This document shows, one piece after another, positions 43,618-52,150 of a stretch of 64,000 nt of DNA. The DNA is taken from the NCBI GenBank assembly GCA_964393035.1, contig CAYMRX010000007.1:124001-188000 (forward strand), read 5' to 3'. Source of the DNA: Tabrizicola_A sp964393035. Its GTDB lineage: Bacteria; Pseudomonadota; Alphaproteobacteria; Rhodobacterales; Rhodobacteraceae. Numbering within the stretch: position 1 is the first letter of the stretch; the number at the start of each line of letters is the position of its first letter. The position numbers and the translations under genes are program-made. The notes under the pieces were generated by a model. It did not search any database and was not told the origin of the DNA. It worked only from the letters and a program-made list of their open reading frames with translations.

Positions 43618-44853
43618 CTACTGGACGCGCGGCGGCGCCACGGCCTCCGGCTCAGGCCCCTGCCCCACGGCCAAGGCCTCGGCCCGGATGATGCGGGCGA
43701 TCAGCGCGACATCCTCGGGACTGAAGGTCAAGGGCAGGCGCATGTCGATCAGCCCTTTCAGGATGCGATCGGTGTTCGGGCAGCTTTGCGCCTCGGCATA
43801 GCGCCAATGGTCATAGCGCGAGGTGAAGGCCACCGGCTCATCGGCGCCGAACCATTTCAACTCCACCCCCCGCGCGATGCAGCGGGTCAGGAACAGCGCC
43901 ATGCGCGCATCGGACCAGCCCGGCAACAGAAACTGGAACGAGGATCCGACATAGGTTTCCTCGGCGGGCCGCGCCACCAGCCGCAGGCCGGGCGTGTGCT
44001 GCAAGCCCGTCTCCAGCGTTTGATAGAGGGCCGCCCAACGGGACACCCGCTCGGCCAAGGTCGGCAATTGCGGGCGCAGGATCGCCGCGCGCAGATTGTC
44101 CATCCGGCCCGACACATTGGGCGTGTCCATCCGCACGGTGTCAAACACCTCCGGCCCCGGTGCCGCGCGATGCTTGCCGTAAAGCATATAGCTGCCCGAC
44201 AAGAGAATGGCGCGGGCCATGACCTGCGCATCGTCCGAGATCAGAAACCCGCCCTCGCCCGCGTTCATATGCTTGTAGGTCTGCATCGAATAGCAGCCGA
44301 TCAGCCCCTGCCGCCCCGATGGAACGCCCTTCCATGCCGCCCCCATGGTATGGGCGCAATCTTCGATGATCGTCACGCCCAAACGGTCACACAGCGCGAC
44401 CAAAGCCTCCATGTCGCACAGATGCCCGCGCATATGGGACAGCATCAACAGCCGCGCCCCGGTGGCGCGGGTCTTGGCCTCCAGATCGGTGAAATCCAGC
44501 GTCAAGTCTTCGGTCACCTCGACAAAGACCGGCTTGCCGCCGGCCGCGGCAATCGCCCCCGGCACCGGGGCAAGGGTGAAGGCATTGGTCAAGACTGGCT
44601 CCCCATGGGCCAGCCCGACGGCACGCAAGGCGCAACCAAGCGCATAGCCCCCCGAGGCCACGGCAAGACAGTATTTCGCCCCGGTCAGCGCGGCAAACTC
44701 CTCCTCCAGCCGCGCGGTTTCCGACACCTCGCCCGGCGCCTCGTTATAGCGGTGCAGCCGCCCATGGCGCATCACCGCAATCGCCGCCTCGATCCCCGCC
44801 TCCGGGATCGGCTCTTGCTGGGTGAATGACCCGGTGAAACGCTCGTCGCTCAT
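43618..44853 (-). CDS. DegT/DnrJ/EryC1/StrS family aminotransferase
   Basis: A 411-aa PLP-dependent enzyme of the sugar aminotransferase family. The fold-type I signature is present: FAALTGAKYCLAVASGGYAL at the front, EDCAHTMGAAW with the PLP Asp, and YSMQTYKHMNAGEGGF with the Schiff-base Lys. Family members transaminate nucleotide-linked keto-sugars or related substrates. ATG 44853 has GGAAGGA upstream and overlaps the MFS stop (ATGA); a long open extension to 45384 is a shadow of the MFS gene. No sugar-nucleotide genes are nearby, so the substrate is open. Confidence 0.85.
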   Translation of the reverse strand: MSDERFTGSFTQQEPIPEAGIEAAIAVMRHGRLHRYNEAPGEVSETARLEEEFAALTGAKYCLAVASGGYALGCALRAVGLAHGEPVLTNAFTLAPVPGAIAAAGGKPVFVEVTEDLTLDFTDLEAKTRATGARLLMLSHMRGHLCDMEALVALCDRLGVTIIEDCAHTMGAAWKGVPSGRQGLIGCYSMQTYKHMNAGEGGFLISDDAQVMARAILLSGSYMLYGKHRAAPGPEVFDTVRMDTPNVSGRMDNLRAAILRPQLPTLAERVSRWAALYQTLETGLQHTPGLRLVARPAEETYVGSSFQFLLPGWSDARMALFLTRCIARGVELKWFGADEPVAFTSRYDHWRYAEAQSCPNTDRILKGLIDMRLPLTFSPEDVALIARIIRAEALAVGQGPEPEAVAPPRVQ

Positions 44854-46079
44854 GCTTCTTCCTTCCGCGTCACCCAGATCATCGCGGCCAGCGTCAACAC
44901 CAACCCCGCGCCTGCCACAAAATATGGCACATCGGGCGAGGGGTTTGCCGCCTCGGGCCGCATGAACCAGCCAAAGACCTGCGCGAAAAACACCGTGCCC
45001 GCCAGCATCGCCAGATTGGTGATGGCGCTGATGCCGCCCTGCAACTCGCCTTGGGCGTTTTCCGGCACGCGCTGCGACAGGATTGCGGCCAGCATCGGCT
45101 GCACAAAGCCCTCCGGCCCATGCACCACCATCAAGACCACGACCATCGCAAGCGAGCCGACAAAGCCATAACCCGTCGCCGCGATGGCCGCGCATAAAAG
45201 CCCGATCACCGCCACGCGGAATTCGCCCCAAAGCTTGACGGCAGGCCCGGTAAGCAGGCCCTGAAACACCGCCATCACCACGCCAAAGACCGCCAGCGTC
45301 AGGCCTACCATCGCCTCGGACCAGCCGAAATTCGCCTTGCCCCAGAACGGCCAGATCGCCGGATAGACCGAGGAAAAGAACCAAAACATCGCCATCACCG
45401 CACAGAGCGGCAAGACGCCGGGATAGCTGCGGAACACCTTGAAGGCACCGAAGGGATTGGAGCGGGCAAGGTCAAACGGTCGGCGATGGGCAGCGTCCAG
45501 CGTTTCGGGCAGCACGAACCAGCCGTAGATCAGGTTCAGCCCGGAAACGGCGGCGGCGACATAGAAGGGCACGCGCGGCCCAAGCTCGCCCAGAAGCCCG
45601 CCCAAGGCGGGGCCGATGACAAAGCCCAGCCCAAAGGCCGCCCCCATGATGCCAAAGGCCCGGCCCCTGTCTTCGGGCGGGGTGATGTCGGCGATGAAGG
45701 CATTGGCGATCACCCAGCTTGCACCGCAGAACCCGGCAAGGATGCGACCGACAAACAGCCAGCCCAGATTGGGGGCAAGGGCATGCAAGAGAAAGTCGAT
45801 CCCCAGCCCGGCGATTGCCAGCAACAGAAGCGGGCGGCGGCCATAGCGATCCGACAGGTTGCCAAGGAACGGCCCCGACAGGAATTGCGCCAGCGAATAG
45901 CCCGCCGCCATCCAGCCGCCGATCACCGCCGCCTCGCCCAAGGACACATGGCCGACCTGACCGATCAGCGCAGGCAGGACCGGAATGATGATGCCAAAGC
46001 CCACCATATCCAGAAAAACCGTGATCAGAATAAAGATCACGGCGCGGTTCAAAACGGGCTTTGGGTGGGTGTCTTGCAT
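44850..46079 (-). CDS. MFS transporter, TetA/drug-efflux type
   Basis: A 409-aa, 12-helix major facilitator. The N-terminal LITVFLDMVGFGIIIPVLPAL and the loop GPFLGNLSDRYGRRP (motif A) are typical of the tetracycline-resistance/multidrug efflux group; DITPPEDRGRAFGIMGAAFG follows helix 4. It is coupled to the aminotransferase gene downstream, suggesting export or import of a related small molecule. The ATG at 46079 has AGGG 8 nt upstream; the frame stays open to 46190. Confidence 0.85.
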   Translation of the reverse strand: MQDTHPKPVLNRAVIFILITVFLDMVGFGIIIPVLPALIGQVGHVSLGEAAVIGGWMAAGYSLAQFLSGPFLGNLSDRYGRRPLLLLAIAGLGIDFLLHALAPNLGWLFVGRILAGFCGASWVIANAFIADITPPEDRGRAFGIMGAAFGLGFVIGPALGGLLGELGPRVPFYVAAAVSGLNLIYGWFVLPETLDAAHRRPFDLARSNPFGAFKVFRSYPGVLPLCAVMAMFWFFSSVYPAIWPFWGKANFGWSEAMVGLTLAVFGVVMAVFQGLLTGPAVKLWGEFRVAVIGLLCAAIAATGYGFVGSLAMVVVLMVVHGPEGFVQPMLAAILSQRVPENAQGELQGGISAITNLAMLAGTVFFAQVFGWFMRPEAANPSPDVPYFVAGAGLVLTLAAMIWVTRKEEA

Positions 46080-46086
46080 GGGCCGG

Positions 46087-46115
46087 ACCCTAGTTTTGCG
46101 GGCGGCCCATGTCAA
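46087..46115 (-). promoter_or_regulatory. Putative promoter immediately upstream of the MFS gene
   Basis: On the minus strand a perfect TTGACA (46115-46110) is followed after 17 bp by TAGGGT (46092-46087). Transcription would begin at or next to the ATG (46079), predicting a leaderless or near-leaderless mRNA. The -10 matches only half of the consensus. Confidence 0.35.
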
Positions 46116-46373
46116 ACACCCCACCGTGCCAAACACCGCTTTGCCAGCCCCCCGGCGTTTTGTGCCCCCGACGGCCATGACTGGGGGCAAACAGGGGCCT
46201 GATTTCTTTGATTTGCCTTTGCCCTTTCTGCTTGCGCCCCGGCTTTAGCCCAACACCGCGGCATTGCGCCGCGTGGCCCGTGCTATCGGCTGTGCGGTCA
46301 GAGAAAATTCTGGCCAAGGCGGTTGCGGCGCGCGAGGGCGATCTGGCGCGATTTCGGGAACGGTTGAGCCCCG

Positions 46374-46895
46374 TCAGCCGATTTCCCTCATGCCCTTGGC
46401 AAAGCGCGCCGCATTGGCCTGATAGCCTTCCGCCGATTTCAAAAGCCGCGCCTTTGCTGCCGCGTCCAGCCCCCGCACCACCTTGGCGGGCGCGCCCATC
46501 ACCAGTGATCCGGGCGGGATTTCCTTGCCTTCGGTCACAAGGGCGCAAGCGCCGATCAGCGACCCTGCCCCGATCTTGGCCCCGTTCAACAGCGTCGCGC
46601 CCATGCCGATCAGGCTGCCATCCGCGATTGTACAGCCGTGCAGCATCGCCTTGTGGCCGATGGTGCAATTGGCCCCGATGGTCAGTGGATAGCCCATGTC
46701 GGTGTGCAGGACGGAATTTTCCTGAATGTTCGATCCCTCGCCCACCACAATCGGCTCGTTGTCGCCACGCAGGACCGCGCCGAACCAGATGTTGGCGCGC
46801 GGGCCGATGATGACATGGCCGATCAGCACGGCCGTCGGGGCCACCCAAGCGGTCGGGTCGATCTCTGGGCGGACGCCATCCAGTTCATAGATCAT
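46374..46895 (-). CDS. Gamma-carbonic anhydrase family protein
   Basis: A 173-aa left-handed beta-helix protein of hexapeptide repeats (VIIGPRANIWFGAVLRGD, IQENSVLHTDMG, TIGANCTIGHKAMLHGC). The three zinc-binding histidines of the gamma-CA class are visible in LHTDMG and IGHKAMLHG. Activity as a true carbonic anhydrase is not guaranteed in this YrdA/PaaY-like group. The ATG overlaps the gmk stop by 4 bp. Confidence 0.9.
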   Translation of the reverse strand: MIYELDGVRPEIDPTAWVAPTAVLIGHVIIGPRANIWFGAVLRGDNEPIVVGEGSNIQENSVLHTDMGYPLTIGANCTIGHKAMLHGCTIADGSLIGMGATLLNGAKIGAGSLIGACALVTEGKEIPPGSLVMGAPAKVVRGLDAAAKARLLKSAEGYQANAARFAKGMREIG

Positions 46896-47554
46896 TGCGC
46901 GTCAAACTCCCGATTCTGAAATTCCCGGTTCAGGCCCCGCACAAAATCGCTCAGCCCCGGCTGGCGGTCGCGGCGCATGCGTTCGGCTTGAAGAATGGTC
47001 AGCAACTCGTTGAACGCCTTGTCGATATCCGTGTTTACGATCACATAGTCATATTCGGCCCAATGGCTGATCTCGGCCTGGCTTTTCGCCATCCGCCCCG
47101 CGATCACCTCGTCGCTGTCTTGCCCGCGTGAACGCAGACGGCGATCCAGTTCGGCAATCGAAGGGGGCAGCACGAAAACCGACACCACATCGCGGCCAAG
47201 GGCGGAATTGCGGATCTGCTGGCCGCCCTGCCAGTCAATGTCAAACAGCGTGTCGCGGCCGTCCTGCATCGCGGCCTCCACCGGGCCTTTGGGTGAGCCG
47301 TAGAAATTGCCGAACACCTCGGCATGTTCCAGCATCTCGCCCGCGGCGATCTTCGCTTCAAACTCGGGCTTGGTCTTGAAGTAATATTCGCGGCCCTCCA
47401 CCTCGCCCGGACGGGGGCTGCGGGTGGTGGCGGACACCGAAAAGCGCAGGGTCGGATCCCAGTCCATCAGCCGCCGGGCCAAGGTGGACTTGCCCGCACC
47501 CGAGGGCGAGGAGAGGATGAGAAGCAGCCCACGGCGGGAGGAGGGGCGAGACAT
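46892..47554 (-). CDS. gmk: Guanylate kinase
   Basis: Converts GMP to GDP with ATP. The 220 aa start MSRPSSRRGLLLILSSPSGAGKSTLARRL (Walker A SSPSGAGKS), and contain SATTRSPRPGEVEGREYYF (GMP-binding) and DIDWQGGQQIR. It lies 2 bp after yicC and overlaps the gamma-CA gene, so the three form an operon. Confidence 0.97.
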   Translation of the reverse strand: MSRPSSRRGLLLILSSPSGAGKSTLARRLMDWDPTLRFSVSATTRSPRPGEVEGREYYFKTKPEFEAKIAAGEMLEHAEVFGNFYGSPKGPVEAAMQDGRDTLFDIDWQGGQQIRNSALGRDVVSVFVLPPSIAELDRRLRSRGQDSDEVIAGRMAKSQAEISHWAEYDYVIVNTDIDKAFNELLTILQAERMRRDRQPGLSDFVRGLNREFQNREFDAQ

Positions 47555-47556
47555 GA

Positions 47557-48456
47557 TTATTCCACGTTTTGAACCTGTTCGCGCATCTGATCGATCACGG
47601 TTTTCAGGTCAAGCCCGATCCGCGTCAGCGCAAGCGCCTGCGCCTTGGAACACAAAGTGTTGGCCTCGCGCATGAATTCCTGCATCAGGAAGTCGAACTT
47701 GCGCCCCACGGGGCCTGCATCGGCCAACAGCGCGCGGGCGGCGGCAATATGGGCGGTCAGGCGGTCCAGTTCTTCGGTGACATCGTTTTTCACCGCGATC
47801 AGCGCCAATTCCTGCGCCAGACGCGCCTCATCAACCCCATCGGCATTGGCCAAAACCCGCGCCAATGCATCCCGCAAGGCCCCCGAGGATGCCTCGCGGC
47901 GGGCGGCGGCCTCGACTGCGGCGGCGGCGGTCAGGCGCGCCACCTCGTCCAACTGAGCGGCAATCACCGCCTGCAAGGCCGCCCCTTCTGTTGCCCGCAT
48001 GGCGGCAAAATCGGCCAAAAGCGGCGGCAGATCGGCCAGAATGGCCGTGCGCAACGGGGCAGTGTCGATCTCGACGGCAGAGGTATCCAGCACACCCCGC
48101 ACCCCCAGCACATCCGCGGCGGTGCCTTGCGCCAGCGTGACGCCCGCCGCCATCGCCGCCTGTTCCACCTCGGTCATCGCGGCCAGAACGGCCGCCAGCG
48201 CCGGGGCATTGACCCGAAGCCCCTCGGCCCCGTCGGCCATGCCATCGCGCGCCACCCTGAGCGACAGGCTGACATTGCCGCGGCTGATCCCCTTGGCCAG
48301 TTCACCGCGCAGCGCCAGTTCCAGCCCGTCGATCCAGTCCGGCACGCGCAGCCGCAGATCAAAGCCCTTGCCGTTGACCGACCGGATATCCCAGCCCCAA
48401 CTGTGCCCCGCCCCTTGCCCCCGCCGCGCGGCAAATCCGGTCATCGAAACGGTCAT
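47557..48456 (-). CDS. yicC: YicC family endoribonuclease-like protein
   Basis: A 299-aa YicC/YloC protein; E. coli YicC has been linked to RNA degradation, and the gene commonly neighbours gmk. MTGFAARRGQG...WDIRSVNGKGFDLRLRVPDWI at the start and LDRLTAHIAAARALL...GRKFDFLMQEFMREANTLCSKA at the end are the conserved N- and C-terminal blocks. The start is ATG 48456 or, four codons in, ATG 48444; the open frame to 49479 is a shadow of the PAS gene. Confidence 0.9.
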   Translation of the reverse strand: MTVSMTGFAARRGQGAGHSWGWDIRSVNGKGFDLRLRVPDWIDGLELALRGELAKGISRGNVSLSLRVARDGMADGAEGLRVNAPALAAVLAAMTEVEQAAMAAGVTLAQGTAADVLGVRGVLDTSAVEIDTAPLRTAILADLPPLLADFAAMRATEGAALQAVIAAQLDEVARLTAAAAVEAAARREASSGALRDALARVLANADGVDEARLAQELALIAVKNDVTEELDRLTAHIAAARALLADAGPVGRKFDFLMQEFMREANTLCSKAQALALTRIGLDLKTVIDQMREQVQNVE

Positions 48457-48543
48457 CAGCAGCCCCCCAAAGCCTCTGCGCCGACATTTACCATTTGTTG
48501 AGAATATCCGCAAAAGGCGTTTCAGATCGCTTATGTTAGGGGA

Positions 48544-49251
48544 ATGGTAACGACTTTGATGCCGCTGGCCGCCGGGCGTTTCGCCTTTTGGCCAGCCCGG
48601 CACCGAAACATGCAGAGGGCGCAAGGTCAGATGGTGTGGTTCATCGACGGCACGACCGAAACCGACGCACGCAGTGATTTCCGGCAGGTGCAAGAGGTGC
48701 GCGCCTATTGGGAGGCCATGCGCAAGGATGGCCGCTTGCCCAAGCGCGATGACATCAACCCGCGCGGCATGGCCTCGGCGCTGGAGCAGGTGTTTCTGGT
48801 CGAACAGATCGCGCCCAATCACGGCCGCTTGCGGCTGGCCGGGATGGCGATTTCCGACCTGCTGGGCATGGATGTGCGCGGCATGCCGATTACCGCCCTG
48901 CTGGAGCCCATCGCACGGGCGCGCCTGTCCGAGGCTTTGGGCGGCCTGTTTCGCGGCGAGCAGATTCTGGATCTTTGGCTGGAGGCCGAACGCGGCATCG
49001 GTCGCCCGCCTTTGATGGCGCGGATGCTGCTTTTGCCGCTGATTGGCAGCCATGGCGAGCCGGATCTGGCGCTGGGGTGCTTTTGCACCAAGGGCGAGGT
49101 GGGCCGCGCGCCGCGCCGCTTCACCATTTCCCGGATGCTGCGCGAACCGCTGCCTGTTTCGGCCACAGATGGCTTTGCCTTTGCCGAACCGCCCCGCCCT
49201 CTTTCCCCGCCGCACGGCAGGCCGAACCTGCGGTTGGTGGTGTCGAAATAG
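48544..49251 (+). CDS. PAS_5 family protein
   Basis: A 235-aa protein with an alphaproteobacterial PAS_5 (PF07310-type) sensor domain. The pattern VRAYWEAMRKDGRLPKRDDINPRGM, LEQVFLVEQIAPNHGRLRLAG and LLGMDVRGMPITALLEP is characteristic. No output domain is attached, so it may act as a soluble sensor or adaptor. The start is uncertain: ATG 48544 follows AGGGGA with almost no spacing; ATG 48559 is an alternative. It is divergent from yicC and shares a terminator with the DAHP synthase gene. Confidence 0.8.
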   Translation: MVTTLMPLAAGRFAFWPARHRNMQRAQGQMVWFIDGTTETDARSDFRQVQEVRAYWEAMRKDGRLPKRDDINPRGMASALEQVFLVEQIAPNHGRLRLAGMAISDLLGMDVRGMPITALLEPIARARLSEALGGLFRGEQILDLWLEAERGIGRPPLMARMLLLPLIGSHGEPDLALGCFCTKGEVGRAPRRFTISRMLREPLPVSATDGFAFAEPPRPLSPPHGRPNLRLVVSK

Positions 49252-49253
49252 CA

Positions 49254-49282
49254 AAAGGGCGGCCCGGATGGGGCCGCCCTTT
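49254..49282. terminator. Bidirectional terminator between PAS_5 and DAHP synthase genes
   Basis: AAAGGGCGGCCC (49254-49265) pairs with GGGCCGCCCTTT (49271-49282) around a 5-nt loop. T-rich sequence follows on both strands (TTTGCGTTTT forward; TTTTGC reverse), between two convergent stops. Confidence 0.88.
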
Positions 49283-49316
49283 GCGTTTTCCGTCAATCGC
49301 TGACAGTGCCGCGCGC

Positions 49317-50687
49317 TTACAATGCGGCGCGGCGGGCCTCGGCGCGTTGGGCTGACAGTTCTTCCGACACGAGGAAGGCCAGTTCCAGCGACTGCGAGGC
49401 ATTGAGGCGCGGGTCGCAGGCGGTGTGGTAGCGGTCGGCAAGGTTTTCGTCCGACACGGCGCGCAAACCGCCCGTACATTCGGTTACGTCCTTGCCGGTC
49501 ATCTCGAAATGCACGCCGCCGGGGATGGTGCCCTCGGCCTTGTGAATCCCGAAGAACTCGCGCACCTCGCGCAGCACGGATTCAAACGGCCGGGTCTTGT
49601 AGCCCGAGGCCGCCTTGATCGTGTTGCCATGCATCGGATCGCAAGACCACAGCACATTGGCGCCTTCTTCCTGCACGGCCTTGACCAGACGCGGCAGGTG
49701 GTCGCCCACCTTGCCCGCCCCAAAGCGCGCGATCAGGGTCAGGCGGCCGGCCTCGTTTTCCGGGTTCAGCTTGGCCATCAGCACCTTGAGATCTTCCGCC
49801 GTCGTGGTCGGGCCGCATTTCAGACCGATCGGGTTCAAGACACCGCGGCAGAATTCGACATGCGCGCCGTCGGGCTGACGGGTGCGGTCGCCGATCCAGA
49901 TCATATGGCCGGAGCCGGCCACATTCTGCCCGGTCAGGCTGTCCACCCGGCACAGCGCCTCCTCATATTCCAGAAGGAGCGCCTCGTGGCTGGTGTAGAA
50001 ATCGACGCGGGACAGCACTTCGGCATTGTCCGAGGTGACACCGGCGGCGTTCATGAAATCCAAAGCGTCCGAGATGCGGTTCGACAGCGCCCGGTATTGT
50101 TCCGCCTTGTCATGCTCGGCAAAGCCCAGCGTCCAGGAATGGACGCGGTGGATATCGGCAAAGCCGCCGGTCGAGAAGGCGCGCAAGAGGTTCAGGCTGG
50201 CCGCGGCCTGCGTATAGGCTTGCAACATGCGGCTCGGATCGGGAATCCGGGCCTCATGGCTGGCTTCAAAGCCATTGATGATGTCACCGCGGTAAGACGG
50301 GTATTCGACGCCGCCGATCACCTCGGTATTGGCCGAGCGCGGCTTGGCGAACTGGCCCGCCATCCGGCCGACCTTGATGACCGGCACCTTGGCGCCATAG
50401 GTCAGGACCACGGCCATTTGCAGCATGACGCGGAAGGTGTCGCGGATATTGTCGGCGCTGAATTCGGCGAAGCTTTCGGCGCAATCACCGCCTTGCAGCA
50501 GGAACGCCTTGCCTTCGGCCGCTTGCGCCAGTTGCTTTTTCAGCCGCCGCGCCTCGCCCGCAAAGACCAAGGGCGGATATTTGCCCAACTGCGCCTCGAC
50601 AGCATTGAGGCTCGCGGCATCGGGATAATCCGGCATCTGGACGCGCGGTTTGGCGCGCCAGTCCGACTTTTTCCAGCCTTTGGTCAT
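49317..50687 (-). CDS. Class II 3-deoxy-7-phosphoheptulonate synthase
   Basis: First enzyme of the shikimate pathway (PEP + erythrose-4-phosphate to DAHP), plant/actinobacterial type II fold. The 456 aa contain FLLQGGDCAESFAEF, the substrate-binding RVHSWTLGF region, IWIGDRTRQPDGAHVEF, and metal/PEP-site segments WSCDPMHGNTIKA and GGVHFEMTGKDVTEC. Monocistronic, divergent from the glxA-like regulator. Confidence 0.95.
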   Translation of the reverse strand: MTKGWKKSDWRAKPRVQMPDYPDAASLNAVEAQLGKYPPLVFAGEARRLKKQLAQAAEGKAFLLQGGDCAESFAEFSADNIRDTFRVMLQMAVVLTYGAKVPVIKVGRMAGQFAKPRSANTEVIGGVEYPSYRGDIINGFEASHEARIPDPSRMLQAYTQAAASLNLLRAFSTGGFADIHRVHSWTLGFAEHDKAEQYRALSNRISDALDFMNAAGVTSDNAEVLSRVDFYTSHEALLLEYEEALCRVDSLTGQNVAGSGHMIWIGDRTRQPDGAHVEFCRGVLNPIGLKCGPTTTAEDLKVLMAKLNPENEAGRLTLIARFGAGKVGDHLPRLVKAVQEEGANVLWSCDPMHGNTIKAASGYKTRPFESVLREVREFFGIHKAEGTIPGGVHFEMTGKDVTECTGGLRAVSDENLADRYHTACDPRLNASQSLELAFLVSEELSAQRAEARRAAL

Positions 50688-50841
50688 GACATTGGCCTTT
50701 CGTTAGCGGTATCGCTGCGCGGTATAAGGAAAATTGCGGCAGATGCAAAGGCGGAAAGGCGACGAATCCCGGCGGAATCGCCTTGCAGAGGGGGAAATTT
50801 CCTGCTTCCATCTTCTGAAACCGACATGAACAGGTCGCAAG

Positions 50842-51864
50842 ATGTCCAACCCTCAGCGCAAGGCCACCTCGGTCGCCAAGACCGCCAGCCCCAAGCGTTT
50901 CGTCTTTCTGCTGCTTGACCGCTTTACGATGCTGTCCTTTGCCGGCGCCATCGAGCCCCTGCGCATTGCCAACCGGGTCGCTGGCGAACAGCTTTATACA
51001 TGGGTTCTGGCCGGCGAAGGTGAATTTGTCACCTGTTCCAACGGGGCCGCTTTCAAGCTGGACATCGGGTTGGAGGAGATTGAACGCGACGATGTCGTGC
51101 TGGTCTGCGGCGGGCTTGATGTGCAAAAGGCGGCGACCAAGGGCGTGCTGAACTGGCTCCGGCGCGAGGCGCGGCGCGGGGTGACCATCGGCGGGCTTTG
51201 CACCGGGGCCTATGCCGTGGCGCGGGCGGGGCTTCTGGACGGCAAGAAGGCCACCATCCACTGGGAGAATCAGGACGGTTTTCTTGAGGAATTCGAGCAG
51301 GTCAAACTGACGAAATCGGTCTTTGTGATGGATGGCAACCGCTGGTCCACCGCCGGCGGCACCTCGTCGATCGACCTCATGCTCAAGGTCATCGCCGCCG
51401 ATCAGGGCGAGGATCTGGCCAATACCGTGGCCGACCAGTTGATCTATTCGTCCATCCGCACCGATCAGGACACCCAGCGCCTGTCGATCCCGACCCGGAT
51501 CGGCGTGCGCCACCCCAAGTTGAGTCAGGTGATCCAGATGATGGAGGGCAACATCGAAGACCCGATGTCGCCCGCCGATCTGGCCGAAGAAGTCGGCATG
51601 TCGACCCGCCAGCTTGAACGCCTGTTCCGTCGCTATCTGAACCGCAGCCCCAAGCGCTATTATATGGAATTGCGCTTGCAAAAGGCCCGCAACCTGCTGA
51701 TGCAGACCGATATGAGCGTCATCAACGTGGCGCTGGCCTGCGGCTTTGCCAGCCCGTCGCATTTCTCGAAATGCTATCGCAGCCATTACAACACCACGCC
51801 CTACCGCGAGCGTGGCACCCAAGGCATGCCTGCGGCGGCCATGGCCGGGCGCCTGTCGATCTAA
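50842..51864 (+). CDS. GlxA/GbdR-like AraC-family transcriptional regulator
   Basis: A 340-aa regulator. The N-terminal half is a DJ-1/PfpI amidotransferase-like domain (RFVFLLLDRFTMLSFAGAIEPLR; GLCTGAYAVARAGLLDG with the nucleophile-elbow Cys). The C-terminal AraC HTH pair contains SPADLAEEVGMSTRQLERLFRRYL and INVALACGFASPSHFSKCYR. This architecture matches GbdR, CdhR and related activators of betaine, dimethylglycine and carnitine catabolism. The gene lies upstream of a transporter and a dimethylglycine-dehydrogenase-like enzyme, supporting such a role by inference. Confidence 0.88.
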   Translation: MSNPQRKATSVAKTASPKRFVFLLLDRFTMLSFAGAIEPLRIANRVAGEQLYTWVLAGEGEFVTCSNGAAFKLDIGLEEIERDDVVLVCGGLDVQKAATKGVLNWLRREARRGVTIGGLCTGAYAVARAGLLDGKKATIHWENQDGFLEEFEQVKLTKSVFVMDGNRWSTAGGTSSIDLMLKVIAADQGEDLANTVADQLIYSSIRTDQDTQRLSIPTRIGVRHPKLSQVIQMMEGNIEDPMSPADLAEEVGMSTRQLERLFRRYLNRSPKRYYMELRLQKARNLLMQTDMSVINVALACGFASPSHFSKCYRSHYNTTPYRERGTQGMPAAAMAGRLSI

Positions 51865-51930
51865 ACCGCCCGTCGTTCTGGACCACGGCCGATCTGGAAC
51901 GCCAATCAATCTGGAATTGCGCCGCACCCC

Positions 51931-51959
51931 AAATCCCATGCGTTTGCATGGGATTTTTT
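51931..51959 (+). terminator. Intrinsic terminator after the glxA-like gene
   Basis: AAATCCCATGC (51931-51941) pairs with GCATGGGATTT (51946-51956) around GTTT and is followed by TTT. A clear intrinsic terminator, 66 bp past the stop. Confidence 0.88.
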
Positions 51960-52044
51960 ACATCGCGCCCATCTTTTCAACTTGAAACACCCCGCATCCG
52001 GCGGCATCAAGCCGCGGCTTGCAAAGCAACTTCCCTTTCGAAAT

Positions 52045-52061
52045 GACAAGCGTTTCTTGTC
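52045..52061. promoter_or_regulatory. Inverted repeat upstream of the binding-protein gene
   Basis: GACAAG-N5-CTTGTC lies about 90 bp upstream of the binding-protein start, in an AT-richer leader. It is a plausible operator for the neighbouring AraC-type regulator or another factor. The leader then contains a small AAAGGG/CCCTTT hairpin (about 52078-52095). Confidence 0.4.
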
Positions 52062-52150
52062 GTCACCCTGTCGACACAAAGGGGCTTCCCTTTTTCGAAC
52101 GCCGCAACTAACCTGCCCGGCAGGATTGCGATCCAACAAGGGAGATACCA

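Noticed and set aside
44854..45384. Long N-terminal extension of the DegT aminotransferase frame
   Set aside because: It is Gly/Arg/Ala-rich, unlike the family, and is the out-of-frame shadow of the MFS gene.
46080..46373. Possible small gene upstream of the MFS transporter
   Set aside because: Frames on both strands in this gap lack a ribosome site and any recognisable motif; the stretch is better read as promoter region and leader.
48457..49479. Long N-terminal extension of the yicC frame
   Set aside because: It is antisense to the PAS_5 gene, crosses a terminator, and lacks family similarity; YicC is complete from 48456.
52078..52095. AAAGGG/CCCTTTTT hairpin as a terminator or riboswitch expression platform
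   Set aside because: The stem is only 6 bp and lies just upstream of a highly expressed gene; no aptamer-like structure is visible before it.
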